Notes: generated by a model from the letters alone, not told the origin. DNA of 6,989 nt from Beijerinckiaceae bacterium (GCA_022702195.1 JAKONB010000412.1:1-6989), one strand, 5' to 3'; shown: positions 1 to 6,439, counted from the first letter of the stretch. Translations and numbers: made by a program.

Positions 1-1488
1 ACCCGCGACTACGTCATCCGCCGCGAACTCGATATCACCGAGGGCGACGCCTATAACCGCGTGCTTACCGACCGGGCCGAGCGCCGCCTGAACGGTCTGG
101 GCTTCTTCAAGAAGGTCCGCTTCTCCAACGAGCCGGGCTCGGCCGCCGACCGGGTGATCATCAACATCGACGTCGAGGATCAGCCCACGGGTTCGTTCTC
201 GGTGGCGGGCGGCTACTCCACTCAGGACGGCATCATCGGCGAGGTCTCGGTCTCCGAGTCCAACTTCCTCGGTCGCGGCCAGTATGTCCGCGTCGCCGGC
301 ACCGCCGGCCAGTATGCCCGCGGCGTCGACTTCTCGTTCACCGAGCCGTACTTCCTCGGCTACCGCCTCGCGGCCGGCTTCGACGCCTTCTACAAGTACA
401 GCGACCAGACCCGCTACTCGCGCTACGAGACCACGGTCTATGGTGGCCAGCTCCGCGTCGGCCTGCCGATCACCGAGGAGTTCGGCGTGACGCTGCGCTA
501 CTCGCTGTACAACACTGAGCTGAAGGTCCCGAACACCATCAAGCGGCCGTATAACGACTGCTCGAACCCGATCCCGGGCTACACGTCGGTCTATACCGCA
601 ACGGACAACCTGGTGGGCGGCGTGCCCCGTCCGGACCTGATCGGGTTGGCCAAGTATCCGCAATGTGCCCTCGACGGCGAAGCCTCGATCGCGCTCAAGG
701 GATCGCAGGGCAACACCCTGACTTCGCTGGCCGGTCTGACCTTGGCCTACTCGACCCTCGACAACCTCGCGCTCCCGCGCAACGGCCTCTACGCCGAGCT
801 GAAGCCGGACATCGCCGGTCTCGGCGGCGACTCGAAGTTCTTCCGCGTGACGGGCGATGCCCGCTACTACAAGGAATTCTACGAGGACGTGGTCGGCTTC
901 GTCCGCCTCCAGGGCGGTCACATCTCGGCGCTTACCGACGAGAAGCTGCGGATCACCGATCAGTTCTTCCTCGGCCCGTCGCTGGTGCGCGGCTTCGCCC
1001 CGAACGGCATCGGCCCACGCGACGTCGGCATCGCCGACAGCCGCTCCAACGCCATCGGCGGCACCACCTATGTGGGCGGCACCGTCGAAGTTCAGTTCCC
1101 GATCCCGGGCATCCCGCGCGATCTGGGCTTGAAGGGCGCGGTCTTCGCCGATGCCGGTACGCTGTTCGGCTATAGCGGCAAGACCCAGTTCAACGTGAAC
1201 GGCGATGCCATCATCAACGGTATCGCTCCGGGCGGCGGCTGTAACTTCAACGCCAACACCATCGGCGTCGAGCCGGAATGCGTGAACGTCCGCGACAAGG
1301 CGACCATCCGGTCCTCGATCGGTGCCTCGATCCTGTGGAACTCGCCCCTCGGCCCGATCCGCTTCGATTACGCTTACGCTCTGACCAAGGACGAGGGCGT
1401 GAAGGTCGATATCGGCAACGGCAAGTTCGGTCATATCGGCAAGGACCAACTCCAGGCCTTCCGCTTCTCCGGCGGGTCGCGGTTCTGA
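1..1488 (+). CDS. bamA: BamA outer membrane assembly factor, 3' part (5' end outside window)
   Basis: BamA is the core of the BAM complex, which folds and inserts beta-barrel proteins into the outer membrane. The frame is open from base 1, so a GTG at 61 is an internal codon and not the start. The 495 codons present begin inside POTRA5 (RRELDITEGDAYNRV, then RRLNGLGFFKKV) and continue into a full Omp85 barrel. The family hallmark VRGF of loop 6 is at codons 329-332 of the fragment (bases 985-996). The protein ends in Phe within SGGSRF, as expected for a BAM-recognised C-terminal beta-signal. Full-length BamA is about 800 residues, so roughly 300 (signal peptide and POTRA1-4) lie upstream. There are only four cysteines, in two close pairs (codons 187/222 and 414/427) in insert-like segments that are probably surface loops. 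lpxD follows in the same direction, the usual neighbour. The other Omp85 candidate, TamA, is less likely given the lpxD neighbour. Confidence 0.96.
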   Translation, partial: TRDYVIRRELDITEGDAYNRVLTDRAERRLNGLGFFKKVRFSNEPGSAADRVIINIDVEDQPTGSFSVAGGYSTQDGIIGEVSVSESNFLGRGQYVRVAGTAGQYARGVDFSFTEPYFLGYRLAAGFDAFYKYSDQTRYSRYETTVYGGQLRVGLPITEEFGVTLRYSLYNTELKVPNTIKRPYNDCSNPIPGYTSVYTATDNLVGGVPRPDLIGLAKYPQCALDGEASIALKGSQGNTLTSLAGLTLAYSTLDNLALPRNGLYAELKPDIAGLGGDSKFFRVTGDARYYKEFYEDVVGFVRLQGGHISALTDEKLRITDQFFLGPSLVRGFAPNGIGPRDVGIADSRSNAIGGTTYVGGTVEVQFPIPGIPRDLGLKGAVFADAGTLFGYSGKTQFNVNGDAIINGIAPGGGCNFNANTIGVEPECVNVRDKATIRSSIGASILWNSPLGPIRFDYAYALTKDEGVKVDIGNGKFGHIGKDQLQAFRFSGGSRF

Positions 1489-1496
1489 TCGGAAGG

Positions 1497-1520
1497 GCCG
1501 CCCCCTTCTCGGGGGGTGGC
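1497..1520 (+). promoter_or_regulatory. GC-rich stem-loop between bamA and lpxD
   Basis: The left arm (1497-1505, GCCGCCCCC) pairs with 1512-1520 through nine base pairs, one of them G-T, around the six-base loop TTCTCG. It starts 8 bp after the bamA stop and ends 13 bp before the lpxD ATG. No T-run follows, so it is not a standard intrinsic terminator. It could be a 3' stabiliser of bamA mRNA, a partial attenuator, or a structure limiting lpxD translation. The pairing is seen directly; the function is inferred. Confidence 0.5.
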
Positions 1521-1533
1521 GCGTTATCGGTCC

Positions 1534-2589
1534 ATGTCTGACCCGATCTTCTTCACCCCGAATGTCACCCTCAGCCTCGGCGCCATCGCCGAGGCTGCCG
1601 GCGTTTCACTCCCCGAGGGCGCCGATCCGGAGGCCAGGATCACGGGCGCCGCGCCGCTCGAGAGCGCCGGCCCCAACGACCTCGCCTATATGGACAATGC
1701 CCGCTACGGCGAGGCCCTGGCGGCGACCCGTGCCGGCATCTGCCTCGTCTCACCCCGCTTCGCCCCGCGCGTGCCGGAGAAGACGGTGGCCTTGGTCCTG
1801 CGCGACCCCTACCGCGCCTATGCGGGCCTGCTGGCCCGCCTCCACCCCGAGGCGATGCGGCCCGCCTCGCTGTTCGGCGCCACCGGCATCGCGCCGGGCG
1901 CCCATGTCCACCCCGATGCGCGGCTGGAGGAGGGGGTCCGGGTCGATCCCGGCGCGGTGATCGGCCCCGGCGCCGAGATCGGCTCGGGAACGGTGATCGG
2001 AGCGAACGCGGCCATCGGACCGGGCGTGCGCATCGGGCGCGACGGCTCGGTCGGCGCCGGGGCGACGCTCACCCATGCGCTGCTCGGCAACCGCGTCATC
2101 GTCCATCCGGGCGCCCGGATCGGCCAGGACGGGTTCGGATTCGCCATGGGGCCGGGCGGTCATCTCAAGGTGCCGCAGATCGGTCGCGTGATCATCCAGG
2201 ACGATGTGGAGATCGGCGCCAACACCACCATCGACCGGGGCGCGAGCCGCGACACGGTGATCGGCGAGGGCACCAAGATCGACAACCTGGTGCAGATCGC
2301 CCACAACGTGGTGATCGGGCGCCATTGCGTCATCGTCTCGGGCGTCGGCATTTCCGGCTCCACCACCCTGGAGGATTACGTCGTGCTGGGCGGTCAGGTT
2401 GGCGTGGTCGGACATCTGCGGATCGGCATGGGTGCGCAGATCGCCGGCTCCTCCAACGTCAACCGCGACGTGCCGCCTGGCAGCCGCTGGGGCGGCACGC
2501 CGGCCAAGCCCGTCCGCGCCTGGTTCCGCGAACTGACCACCCTCGCGCGCCTCGCGGAGAAATCGGCCAAGGACGACGAGAAGGCGTGA
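1534..2589 (+). CDS. lpxD: LpxD, UDP-3-O-(3-hydroxyacyl)glucosamine N-acyltransferase
   Basis: This cytoplasmic enzyme of the Raetz lipid A pathway transfers a 3-hydroxyacyl chain from acyl-ACP to the 2-amino group of UDP-3-O-acylglucosamine. The 351-residue product is close to the E. coli length (341). Residues 1-110 form the N-terminal uridine-binding type domain (ITGAAPLESAGPNDLAYMDN). From about 111 to 308 runs a left-handed beta-helix of hexapeptide repeats (VIGPGAEIGSGTVIG and similar). GQDGFGF is at 197-203. The likely catalytic His is H257 in NLVQIAHNVVIG, matching H239 of E. coli. The C-terminus has SNVNRDVPPGSRWGGTPAKP followed by a helical tail. ATG 1534 (MSDPIFF) is preferred. An in-frame GTG at 1516 would add six residues and lies inside the stem-loop. 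Neither start has a good Shine-Dalgarno sequence. It is probably co-transcribed with bamA, 45 bp upstream. Family confidence is high, start confidence moderate. Confidence 0.97.
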   Translation: MSDPIFFTPNVTLSLGAIAEAAGVSLPEGADPEARITGAAPLESAGPNDLAYMDNARYGEALAATRAGICLVSPRFAPRVPEKTVALVLRDPYRAYAGLLARLHPEAMRPASLFGATGIAPGAHVHPDARLEEGVRVDPGAVIGPGAEIGSGTVIGANAAIGPGVRIGRDGSVGAGATLTHALLGNRVIVHPGARIGQDGFGFAMGPGGHLKVPQIGRVIIQDDVEIGANTTIDRGASRDTVIGEGTKIDNLVQIAHNVVIGRHCVIVSGVGISGSTTLEDYVVLGGQVGVVGHLRIGMGAQIAGSSNVNRDVPPGSRWGGTPAKPVRAWFRELTTLARLAEKSAKDDEKA

Positions 2590-2690
2590 GGTCAGGTTCG
2601 GTCGGTGGATCGTCCACGGGACAACCCCGCCGAGGGGCCTGACGGCCACGCTTGCCGGGTGCTAAGCCACGCGCTTCGGTGGAGAAGCGC
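2590..2690. other. 101-bp gap between lpxD and the EVE gene
   Basis: It holds a small dyad (GTGGA at 2605-2609, three-base loop, TCCAC at 2613-2617) and no T-run. I found no convincing -35/-10 pair. The length allows a separate promoter for the EVE gene but does not show one. Confidence 0.3.
2681..2686 (+). promoter_or_regulatory. Ribosome binding site of the EVE gene
   Basis: GGAGAA lies a few bases before ATG 2691. It decides between this ATG and longer in-frame alternatives (TTG 2652, GTG 2679), which would place the site inside or beside the coding region. Confidence 0.7.
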
Positions 2691-3104
2691 ATGGCCCATT
2701 GGCTCTACAAGTCCGAGCCCGCGACCTGGTCCTGGGACCAGCAGGTGGACGCGGGGGCGACGGGAACGCATTGGAACGGCGTGCGCAACCACGTCGCCAA
2801 GAAACACCTCCAGGCCATGGAGGTGGGCGAGCGCGGCTTCTTCTACCATTCCAACGAGGGCAAGGCGGTGGTGGGGATCGTCGAAGTGATCCGGCCCTAT
2901 TACCCGGACGATTCCGACGAGACCGGCCGGTTCGGGATGGTCGATCTGCGCGCCGTGGAGCCTCTGCCCCGGCCGGTGACCCTCGCGGCGATCAAGGCCG
3001 AGCCGCGCCTCACGGCGATGGTCCTCGCCAACAATTCGCGGCTCTCGGTGCAGCCGGTCACCGCCGAGGAATGGGCGATCGTCCGGGCCATGGGCGGGCT
3101 CTGA
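2691..3104 (+). CDS. Stand-alone EVE-domain protein
   Basis: The 137-residue product is essentially one EVE domain, a PUA/YTH-like fold related to human THYN1. In other contexts EVE domains are thought to recognise modified nucleic-acid bases. Family features seen are MAHWLYKSEPATWSWD at the N-terminus, W28-N-G-V-R-N-H with the following KKHLQAM helix, the GERGFFYHSNEGKAVVGIVEV core strands (46-66), and NNSRLSVQPVTAEEW (114-128). The length fits stand-alone bacterial members (about 135-150). There is no signal peptide or membrane segment, so it should be cytoplasmic. The start is fixed by GGAGAA at 2681. It follows lpxD on the same strand after 101 bp and converges on the response regulator. 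No restriction or methylation partner is visible, so its cellular role is unknown and any nucleic-acid-binding role is family-based inference. Confidence 0.92.
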   Translation: MAHWLYKSEPATWSWDQQVDAGATGTHWNGVRNHVAKKHLQAMEVGERGFFYHSNEGKAVVGIVEVIRPYYPDDSDETGRFGMVDLRAVEPLPRPVTLAAIKAEPRLTAMVLANNSRLSVQPVTAEEWAIVRAMGGL

Positions 3105-3105
3105 T

Positions 3106-3118
3106 CGGCCCCCGGCCG
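3106..3118. terminator. Possible bidirectional terminator hairpin in convergent gap
   Basis: CGGCC (3106-3110), loop CCC, GGCCG (3114-3118) sits in the 23-bp gap between the EVE stop (3104) and the response-regulator stop (3128). It is only 5 bp long and has no T-run on either side. The convergent position is the main argument for it. Confidence 0.25.
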
Positions 3119-3127
3119 TCCGCCCGC

Positions 3128-3820
3128 TCAGCCCTCGCGCTGCGCCTGGGTGACCGCCACGTGGATCAGCTCGGCCAGGGTGCGCACGCCGAGCTTCTGG
3201 CGCATGAGCGAACAGGCATTGGTGACGGTCTTGTAGCTCACCGACAGGTCGCTGGCGATCGTCCCGTAGGACTTGCCCTGGGCGAGGCGGGCGAGGATCT
3301 GCTGCTCGCGCGGGGTGAGCTGGGCCTCCGGCGTGCGGCGCGGATCGGTGCGCAGCATCGCCACCTCGGTGGCTAGCCGCCGGTCGAGATAGACTTGGCC
3401 GGCCCGCACCCGCTCGAATGCCTCGAACAATTCGCCCGAGGCATGGTCCTTCAGCACGTAGCCGAGCGCCCCGGCCTCGAGCGCCCGCGACACGATCACC
3501 GGATCGTTGTGCATGCTGAAGACCAGGATGCGCGCCTTGGGATCCACCCCGCGCATCCGCCGGATCAGGTGCAGCCCGGCGAGCCCGCTGCCCTGGAAGG
3601 TCAGGTCGCAGATCACCGTGGAGGGGCGCAGGCGCAGGAAGGCCCGGTACCCGGCCACCACGGTGGTGGCCTCGGCGATCCGTTCGATGCCGGCATCCTC
3701 CAGCACGCGGCGGCAGCCCTGCAGAACGATCGGATGATCGTCGACGACGAGCGCGGGCGCGTGGTGGGCCGGGGTTTGGCGGGTCAGGGCCTGGCGGGTG
3801 GTCGGGGCGAGCGCGTTCAT
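3128..3820 (-). CDS. NarL/FixJ-family response regulator (REC + LuxR HTH), MoxX-like
   Basis: This is a DNA-binding response regulator of 230 residues. A Pro/Thr/Ala-rich extension of about 20 residues precedes the receiver domain (about 23-140). The receiver has the acidic pair D27/D28, phospho-acceptor D72 (VICDLTF), S102 in the switch position and K124 (GYVLKDH). A short linker leads to a LuxR-type helix-turn-helix at about 166-224: LTPREQQIL, then IASDLSVSYKTVTNACSLMRQKLGVRT. All key receiver residues are present, so it should be phosphorylatable. Its ATG overlaps the TGA of the upstream histidine kinase gene by 4 bp, which indicates translational coupling and makes that kinase its partner. 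The architecture and the kinase's LapD/MoxY-like sensor region point towards the MoxX type. Target genes are not deducible, and a specific methanol-oxidation role is only a hypothesis. Confidence 0.95.
   Translation of the reverse strand: MNALAPTTRQALTRQTPAHHAPALVVDDHPIVLQGCRRVLEDAGIERIAEATTVVAGYRAFLRLRPSTVICDLTFQGSGLAGLHLIRRMRGVDPKARILVFSMHNDPVIVSRALEAGALGYVLKDHASGELFEAFERVRAGQVYLDRRLATEVAMLRTDPRRTPEAQLTPREQQILARLAQGKSYGTIASDLSVSYKTVTNACSLMRQKLGVRTLAELIHVAVTQAQREG
3817..3820 (-). other. ATGA stop-start overlap of kinase and regulator genes
   Basis: On the - strand the regulator's ATG (3820-3818) shares bases with the kinase's TGA (3819-3817). This arrangement usually means the second gene is translated by ribosomes terminating on the first. 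Confidence 0.9.
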
Positions 3821-5268
3821 GCCTGGGGGATCGAACTCGAATCCTCGGGCCGCTCCGGATCGAGCGGGATCATGATCCGGACAACAGTTCCCGGCGCCCC
3901 GTTGTCAAGCAGGAAAGTGCCACTGAGCGCCTCGACCCGCTCGCGCATCCCCGACAAACCGAGGCCGGTGCCGTGATCCGGGGCCAGCCCGCCGCCATCG
4001 TCCCGCACCGTGACCCGCAGGACGCCGCCCGCCTGCGGGGCGGCGGCGGCCTCTTCGCGGACGCTCGCCGCCACCCGCACGGCGCCACCGTGACGCACCG
4101 CGTTGGTGCTGCTCTCCTGGATGCAGCGGAAGATCGTGAGGTCGATGAGGTCGCCGTAGCCACGCGCGATCCCCTCGAAATCCCCGGTGAACACGGTGTC
4201 GGGGTGGCGCCGTCCGAAATCCCGCAGCAGCAGCCGCAGGCAATCGGCCAGGGGAACCTCGCCCAGCGCGTGCGGTCGCAGGCGGTTCAGCAGGGCGCGG
4301 TTGAGAGTCTGGACCTGACCGACGATGCTGCCGATGTCCTGCGCCCGCTGGCGCAGGCGGTCGCGGTCGGGCGGGGCCGGCGCATCGGCGATGCGGATGA
4401 CCGAGGCGGCGTTGGCCTCCAGGGCGAACAGGCAGGGGCCGAACTCGTCGTGCAGTTCGAGGGCGGTGCGCCGGCGCTCGTCGTCCTGGGCGGTGAGGAG
4501 CTGCCGGTTGAGGCGGCGATTGGCGGCGCGGGCCTCGGACAGGGCCTGGGCGACGCTGTTGAACCGATGGGTGATGACCGCGAGTTCGCGCGAGGCCGGC
4601 GGGGTGAGGCGCACCGTGTAATCGTGGCGCTCCAGCTGGGTCAGGCCCTCGGCCACCTCGGTGAGGGGGGCGAGCAGGCGTCCGAACGCCACCGTGAGGG
4701 CCCCGAGCAGCCCGAGGCTGACGCACAGGCTCGCCAGCGAGAGCGTGACGGCGTAGCCCCAGACCTCGTCGATCTCGTCGAGGGGCTGGGTGGTGATCCG
4801 CGCCGTGCCGATCCGTTTTCCCTGCGCGACGATCGGCAGGGTGTGCCGCTGCGGCTGGGGCGCGATCAGGGCGGCGAACCAGGACGGGGCCGCGTGGTGC
4901 TCGGGGCGAAGCCGGGCCGGATTGCCGTTCACCGGCGCGTCCGCCGCGTCCAGCACGGCGACGCGGACGTGGCGCAGGCCCTGGACCCGCAGGTCGAGGG
5001 TCCGCAGCAGGGTGTCGGGGGAGGCCGATTGCGCGAGGTCGATCGTGTCCGACACGAGCAGCTCGACATTGGCCAGGGCGGTGCGCATCTCCACCTTCAC
5101 CGCCACGCGGGCGTTGAGCACGATCACCGCGCAGGAGACCAGGGCGGCGAGCGCGTCGATGGCGACCACCAGGGCGATCATGCGCCGGCGCGTCGGCCAT
5201 TCGGCCCATCGCCACCAGGCGTTGTCCGGTCGGGGCGGGGCGAGGGTTTTGGTCTGCGTCATGGCCAT
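3817..5268 (-). CDS. Membrane sensor histidine kinase, HisKA_3 type, MoxY-like
   Basis: This 483-residue inner-membrane kinase should phosphorylate the co-encoded regulator. Domains in order: a short cytoplasmic N-terminus; TM1 at about 30-51; a periplasmic region at 52-170; TM2 at about 171-195; HAMP at about 196-248; a HisKA_3 dimerisation region with phospho-acceptor H273 (ERRRTALELHDEFGPCLFAL); and an HATPase_c domain with N389 of the N-box (QESSTNAVRHGG), DDGGGL at 423-428 and GTGLGLSGMRERV from 433. The periplasmic part (RHVRVAVLD, PSWFAALIAP, QPLDEIDEVW) resembles the LapD_MoxY_N domain as I recall it. That is known from methanol-oxidation sensor MoxY and biofilm regulator LapD. ATG 5268 (MAMTQTK) or ATG 5262 may be the true start; neither has a clear Shine-Dalgarno sequence. 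An in-frame ATG at 5340 is rejected because it runs into the divergent gene. The signal sensed is unknown. Confidence 0.94.
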   Translation of the reverse strand: MAMTQTKTLAPPRPDNAWWRWAEWPTRRRMIALVVAIDALAALVSCAVIVLNARVAVKVEMRTALANVELLVSDTIDLAQSASPDTLLRTLDLRVQGLRHVRVAVLDAADAPVNGNPARLRPEHHAAPSWFAALIAPQPQRHTLPIVAQGKRIGTARITTQPLDEIDEVWGYAVTLSLASLCVSLGLLGALTVAFGRLLAPLTEVAEGLTQLERHDYTVRLTPPASRELAVITHRFNSVAQALSEARAANRRLNRQLLTAQDDERRRTALELHDEFGPCLFALEANAASVIRIADAPAPPDRDRLRQRAQDIGSIVGQVQTLNRALLNRLRPHALGEVPLADCLRLLLRDFGRRHPDTVFTGDFEGIARGYGDLIDLTIFRCIQESSTNAVRHGGAVRVAASVREEAAAAPQAGGVLRVTVRDDGGGLAPDHGTGLGLSGMRERVEALSGTFLLDNGAPGTVVRIMIPLDPERPEDSSSIPQA

Positions 5269-5334
5269 CGTAGAAGAGAACGGCGTCCTGAACCCGCGCC
5301 ATCGCCGCTTGTAGACGAGTCCCGGGCCGCCGCC
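5269..5334. other. 66-bp divergent intergenic region
   Basis: It separates the start of the kinase gene (- strand) from the start of the uncharacterised gene (+ strand), so promoters for both directions must lie here or reach into the neighbouring coding regions. I see no convincing -35/-10 pair, no strong dyad and no good Shine-Dalgarno sequence on either side. A GANTC (CcrM-type) site, GAGTC, occurs near 5315. Confidence 0.5.
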
Positions 5335-6291
5335 ATGCATGACGACCTGCGTCCACTCCTCGTCTCCGCGCTGGCGGATGCCGAGACGGTCTGGAGCCTG
5401 GGTGGCTTCGGTGCCCTCGCGGAATTCCGGTGGGACGCGGCGGAGGCCACCGCTCCCCCGGAGGATGGCCGGATCGGGCGGATCACCCCGCGCGGCGGCA
5501 TCGCCCTCGACCCCGGCGCCCCCATCGTCCCGGTCGCCTATGAGACGGCGCTCCCGGGCGGGTGGAGCCATGCGGTGGCCCTGTGCCTGCCGCGGGCGGC
5601 CTGCATCGTCACGCCTTCCCGGAGCCTCGCCGAAATCGGTTCGGACACGGCCTCCCTGCGCGCGCGGGATTCGGATGCGTGCCTGTTCGATCTCGGGCTG
5701 GCGCTGCCCCAGGCCGCGATCCACCTGCGGACCCGGGATGCGGCGATGATCGCGCGGTTGCGGCGGGCGAGCGGGCGGGACAGCTTTGCGCCGGAGAGTC
5801 CGGTGCCGTCCCTGCTGGCGGAAGGCGCCCTCGATCTCGTGGTGGTGACGCCGCTCGGCCGGATGGAGGTGTTCGCCCGCTCCGGTCCCCCGACGCCCGG
5901 CACGCCGCGCGGATTCGTGGTGCCGCGGATCGTCCGCCTCGGGCGCACCCATGCGGCCACCGCCCCGATCCCCGACGGGCTGGTGCCCTGCGCCCATCTC
6001 CACCCGCCGCATCCCTGCCGCGACGGGTCCGGCCAGGCGATCGCGTTCCGGCGAGACCGCCACGCCGCGTTCCAGGCGCTCCTGGCACGCTGGGGCGATC
6101 CCCGCCACCTCGCCCTGAAGCGCGTGGTCTGGTCCGGGCGGAACCCGACGCCGGCGGGCGGCGACCGCCATGGCCGGGGGGCCGCGCGGGTCGCCCGCGT
6201 GCAGGCGGCGATCGTCCCGGATCAGGCCGGGTCAAGACCTGACTGCGCCGGAGCGGGACGGGACAAGTCTTGCGCCGATACGGCTCCTTAA
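5335..6291 (+). CDS. Uncharacterised protein with a C-x-H-x-H-x2-H-x-C cluster
   Basis: I do not recognise this family with certainty. The 318-residue product begins MHDDLRPLLVSALADAETVWSLG and has no signal peptide or membrane segment, so it is probably cytoplasmic. Residues 1-200 look like a folded alpha/beta protein: GGFGALAEFRWD near the start, then GWSHAVALCLPRAACIVTP and ALDLVVVTPLGRMEVFARSG. At 219-228 is C219-x-H221-x-H223-x2-H226-x-C228, a possible metal site, followed by a basic helix (FRRDRHAAFQALLARWGDPRH). The last 19 sense codons (6232-6288) lose the gene's codon bias: 9 of 19 end in A/T, against 2 of the preceding 37. This suggests a recent C-terminal extension or a nearby frameshift. 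The gene is divergent from the kinase with 66 bp between starts. A regulatory link to the two-component system is possible but not shown. The frame is chosen over the antisense frame on protein-like composition. Confidence 0.82.
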   Translation: MHDDLRPLLVSALADAETVWSLGGFGALAEFRWDAAEATAPPEDGRIGRITPRGGIALDPGAPIVPVAYETALPGGWSHAVALCLPRAACIVTPSRSLAEIGSDTASLRARDSDACLFDLGLALPQAAIHLRTRDAAMIARLRRASGRDSFAPESPVPSLLAEGALDLVVVTPLGRMEVFARSGPPTPGTPRGFVVPRIVRLGRTHAATAPIPDGLVPCAHLHPPHPCRDGSGQAIAFRRDRHAAFQALLARWGDPRHLALKRVVWSGRNPTPAGGDRHGRGAARVARVQAAIVPDQAGSRPDCAGAGRDKSCADTAP

Positions 6292-6296
6292 ACCTG

Positions 6297-6309
6297 TGGA
6301 TCTTATCCA
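6297..6309. promoter_or_regulatory. Short perfect dyad containing a DnaA-box-like sequence
   Basis: TGGAT, CTT, ATCCA form a perfect 5-bp inverted repeat. TTATCCAGA (6303-6311) differs from the classical DnaA box TTATCCACA at one position, and TGTGGATCT (6295-6303) is a weaker match on the other strand. GATTC (6310-6314) directly beside it is a GANTC site. It could be a DnaA or other repressor site, or chance. Confidence 0.25.
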
Positions 6310-6410
6310 GATTCGTCCGCGTTCTGCCTCGCCTGCGACTGGTCGGGGGACCTGAGGACATCTTCGTGCCCCAATGGCCGTCTTCTTTCGGTTGCACGCT
6401 GCGGCGACGG

Positions 6411-6439
6411 CGCAGGGTCGGATGCGTCCCGGCCCTGCG
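6411..6439 (+). promoter_or_regulatory. 11-bp stem-loop in the leader of the last gene
   Basis: The arm 6411-6421 (CGCAGGGTCGG) pairs with 6429-6439 through eleven contiguous pairs, one of them a T-G wobble, around the 7-base loop ATGCGTC. It lies 57 bp before ATG 6497 and has no T-run after it. A role in mRNA stability, attenuation or protein binding is possible, but the function is unknown. Confidence 0.4.

Noticed and set aside
61..1488. GTG at 61 as the bamA start
   Set aside because: The frame is open through base 1, and the residues before 61 match the POTRA5 domain, so the gene is simply cut by the window edge.
1497..1520. Hairpin as an intrinsic terminator of bamA
   Set aside because: No T-run follows it, and the co-directional lpxD begins 13 bp later, so complete termination here is unlikely.
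2605..2617. Five-pair dyad after lpxD as a terminator or operator
   Set aside because: It is too short and unaccompanied by a T-run or promoter; such dyads occur often by chance in this composition.
1750..2649. A 299-codon open frame on the - strand across lpxD
   Set aside because: It is antisense to a clear lpxD, is rich in Arg/Asp/Ala/His in a repetitive way and shows no recognisable domain. Open antisense frames are expected at this GC content.
3973..5334. Extension of the + strand uncharacterised frame about 450 codons upstream
   Set aside because: It is antisense to the histidine kinase, whose motifs are all intact, and the translated extension is low-complexity. A natural start exists at 5335.
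5269..6171. Extension of the kinase frame about 300 codons upstream on the - strand
   Set aside because: The extra residues are Arg/Pro/Gly-rich without domain character and lie antisense to the protein-like + strand gene. The kinase has a complete architecture when started at 5268.
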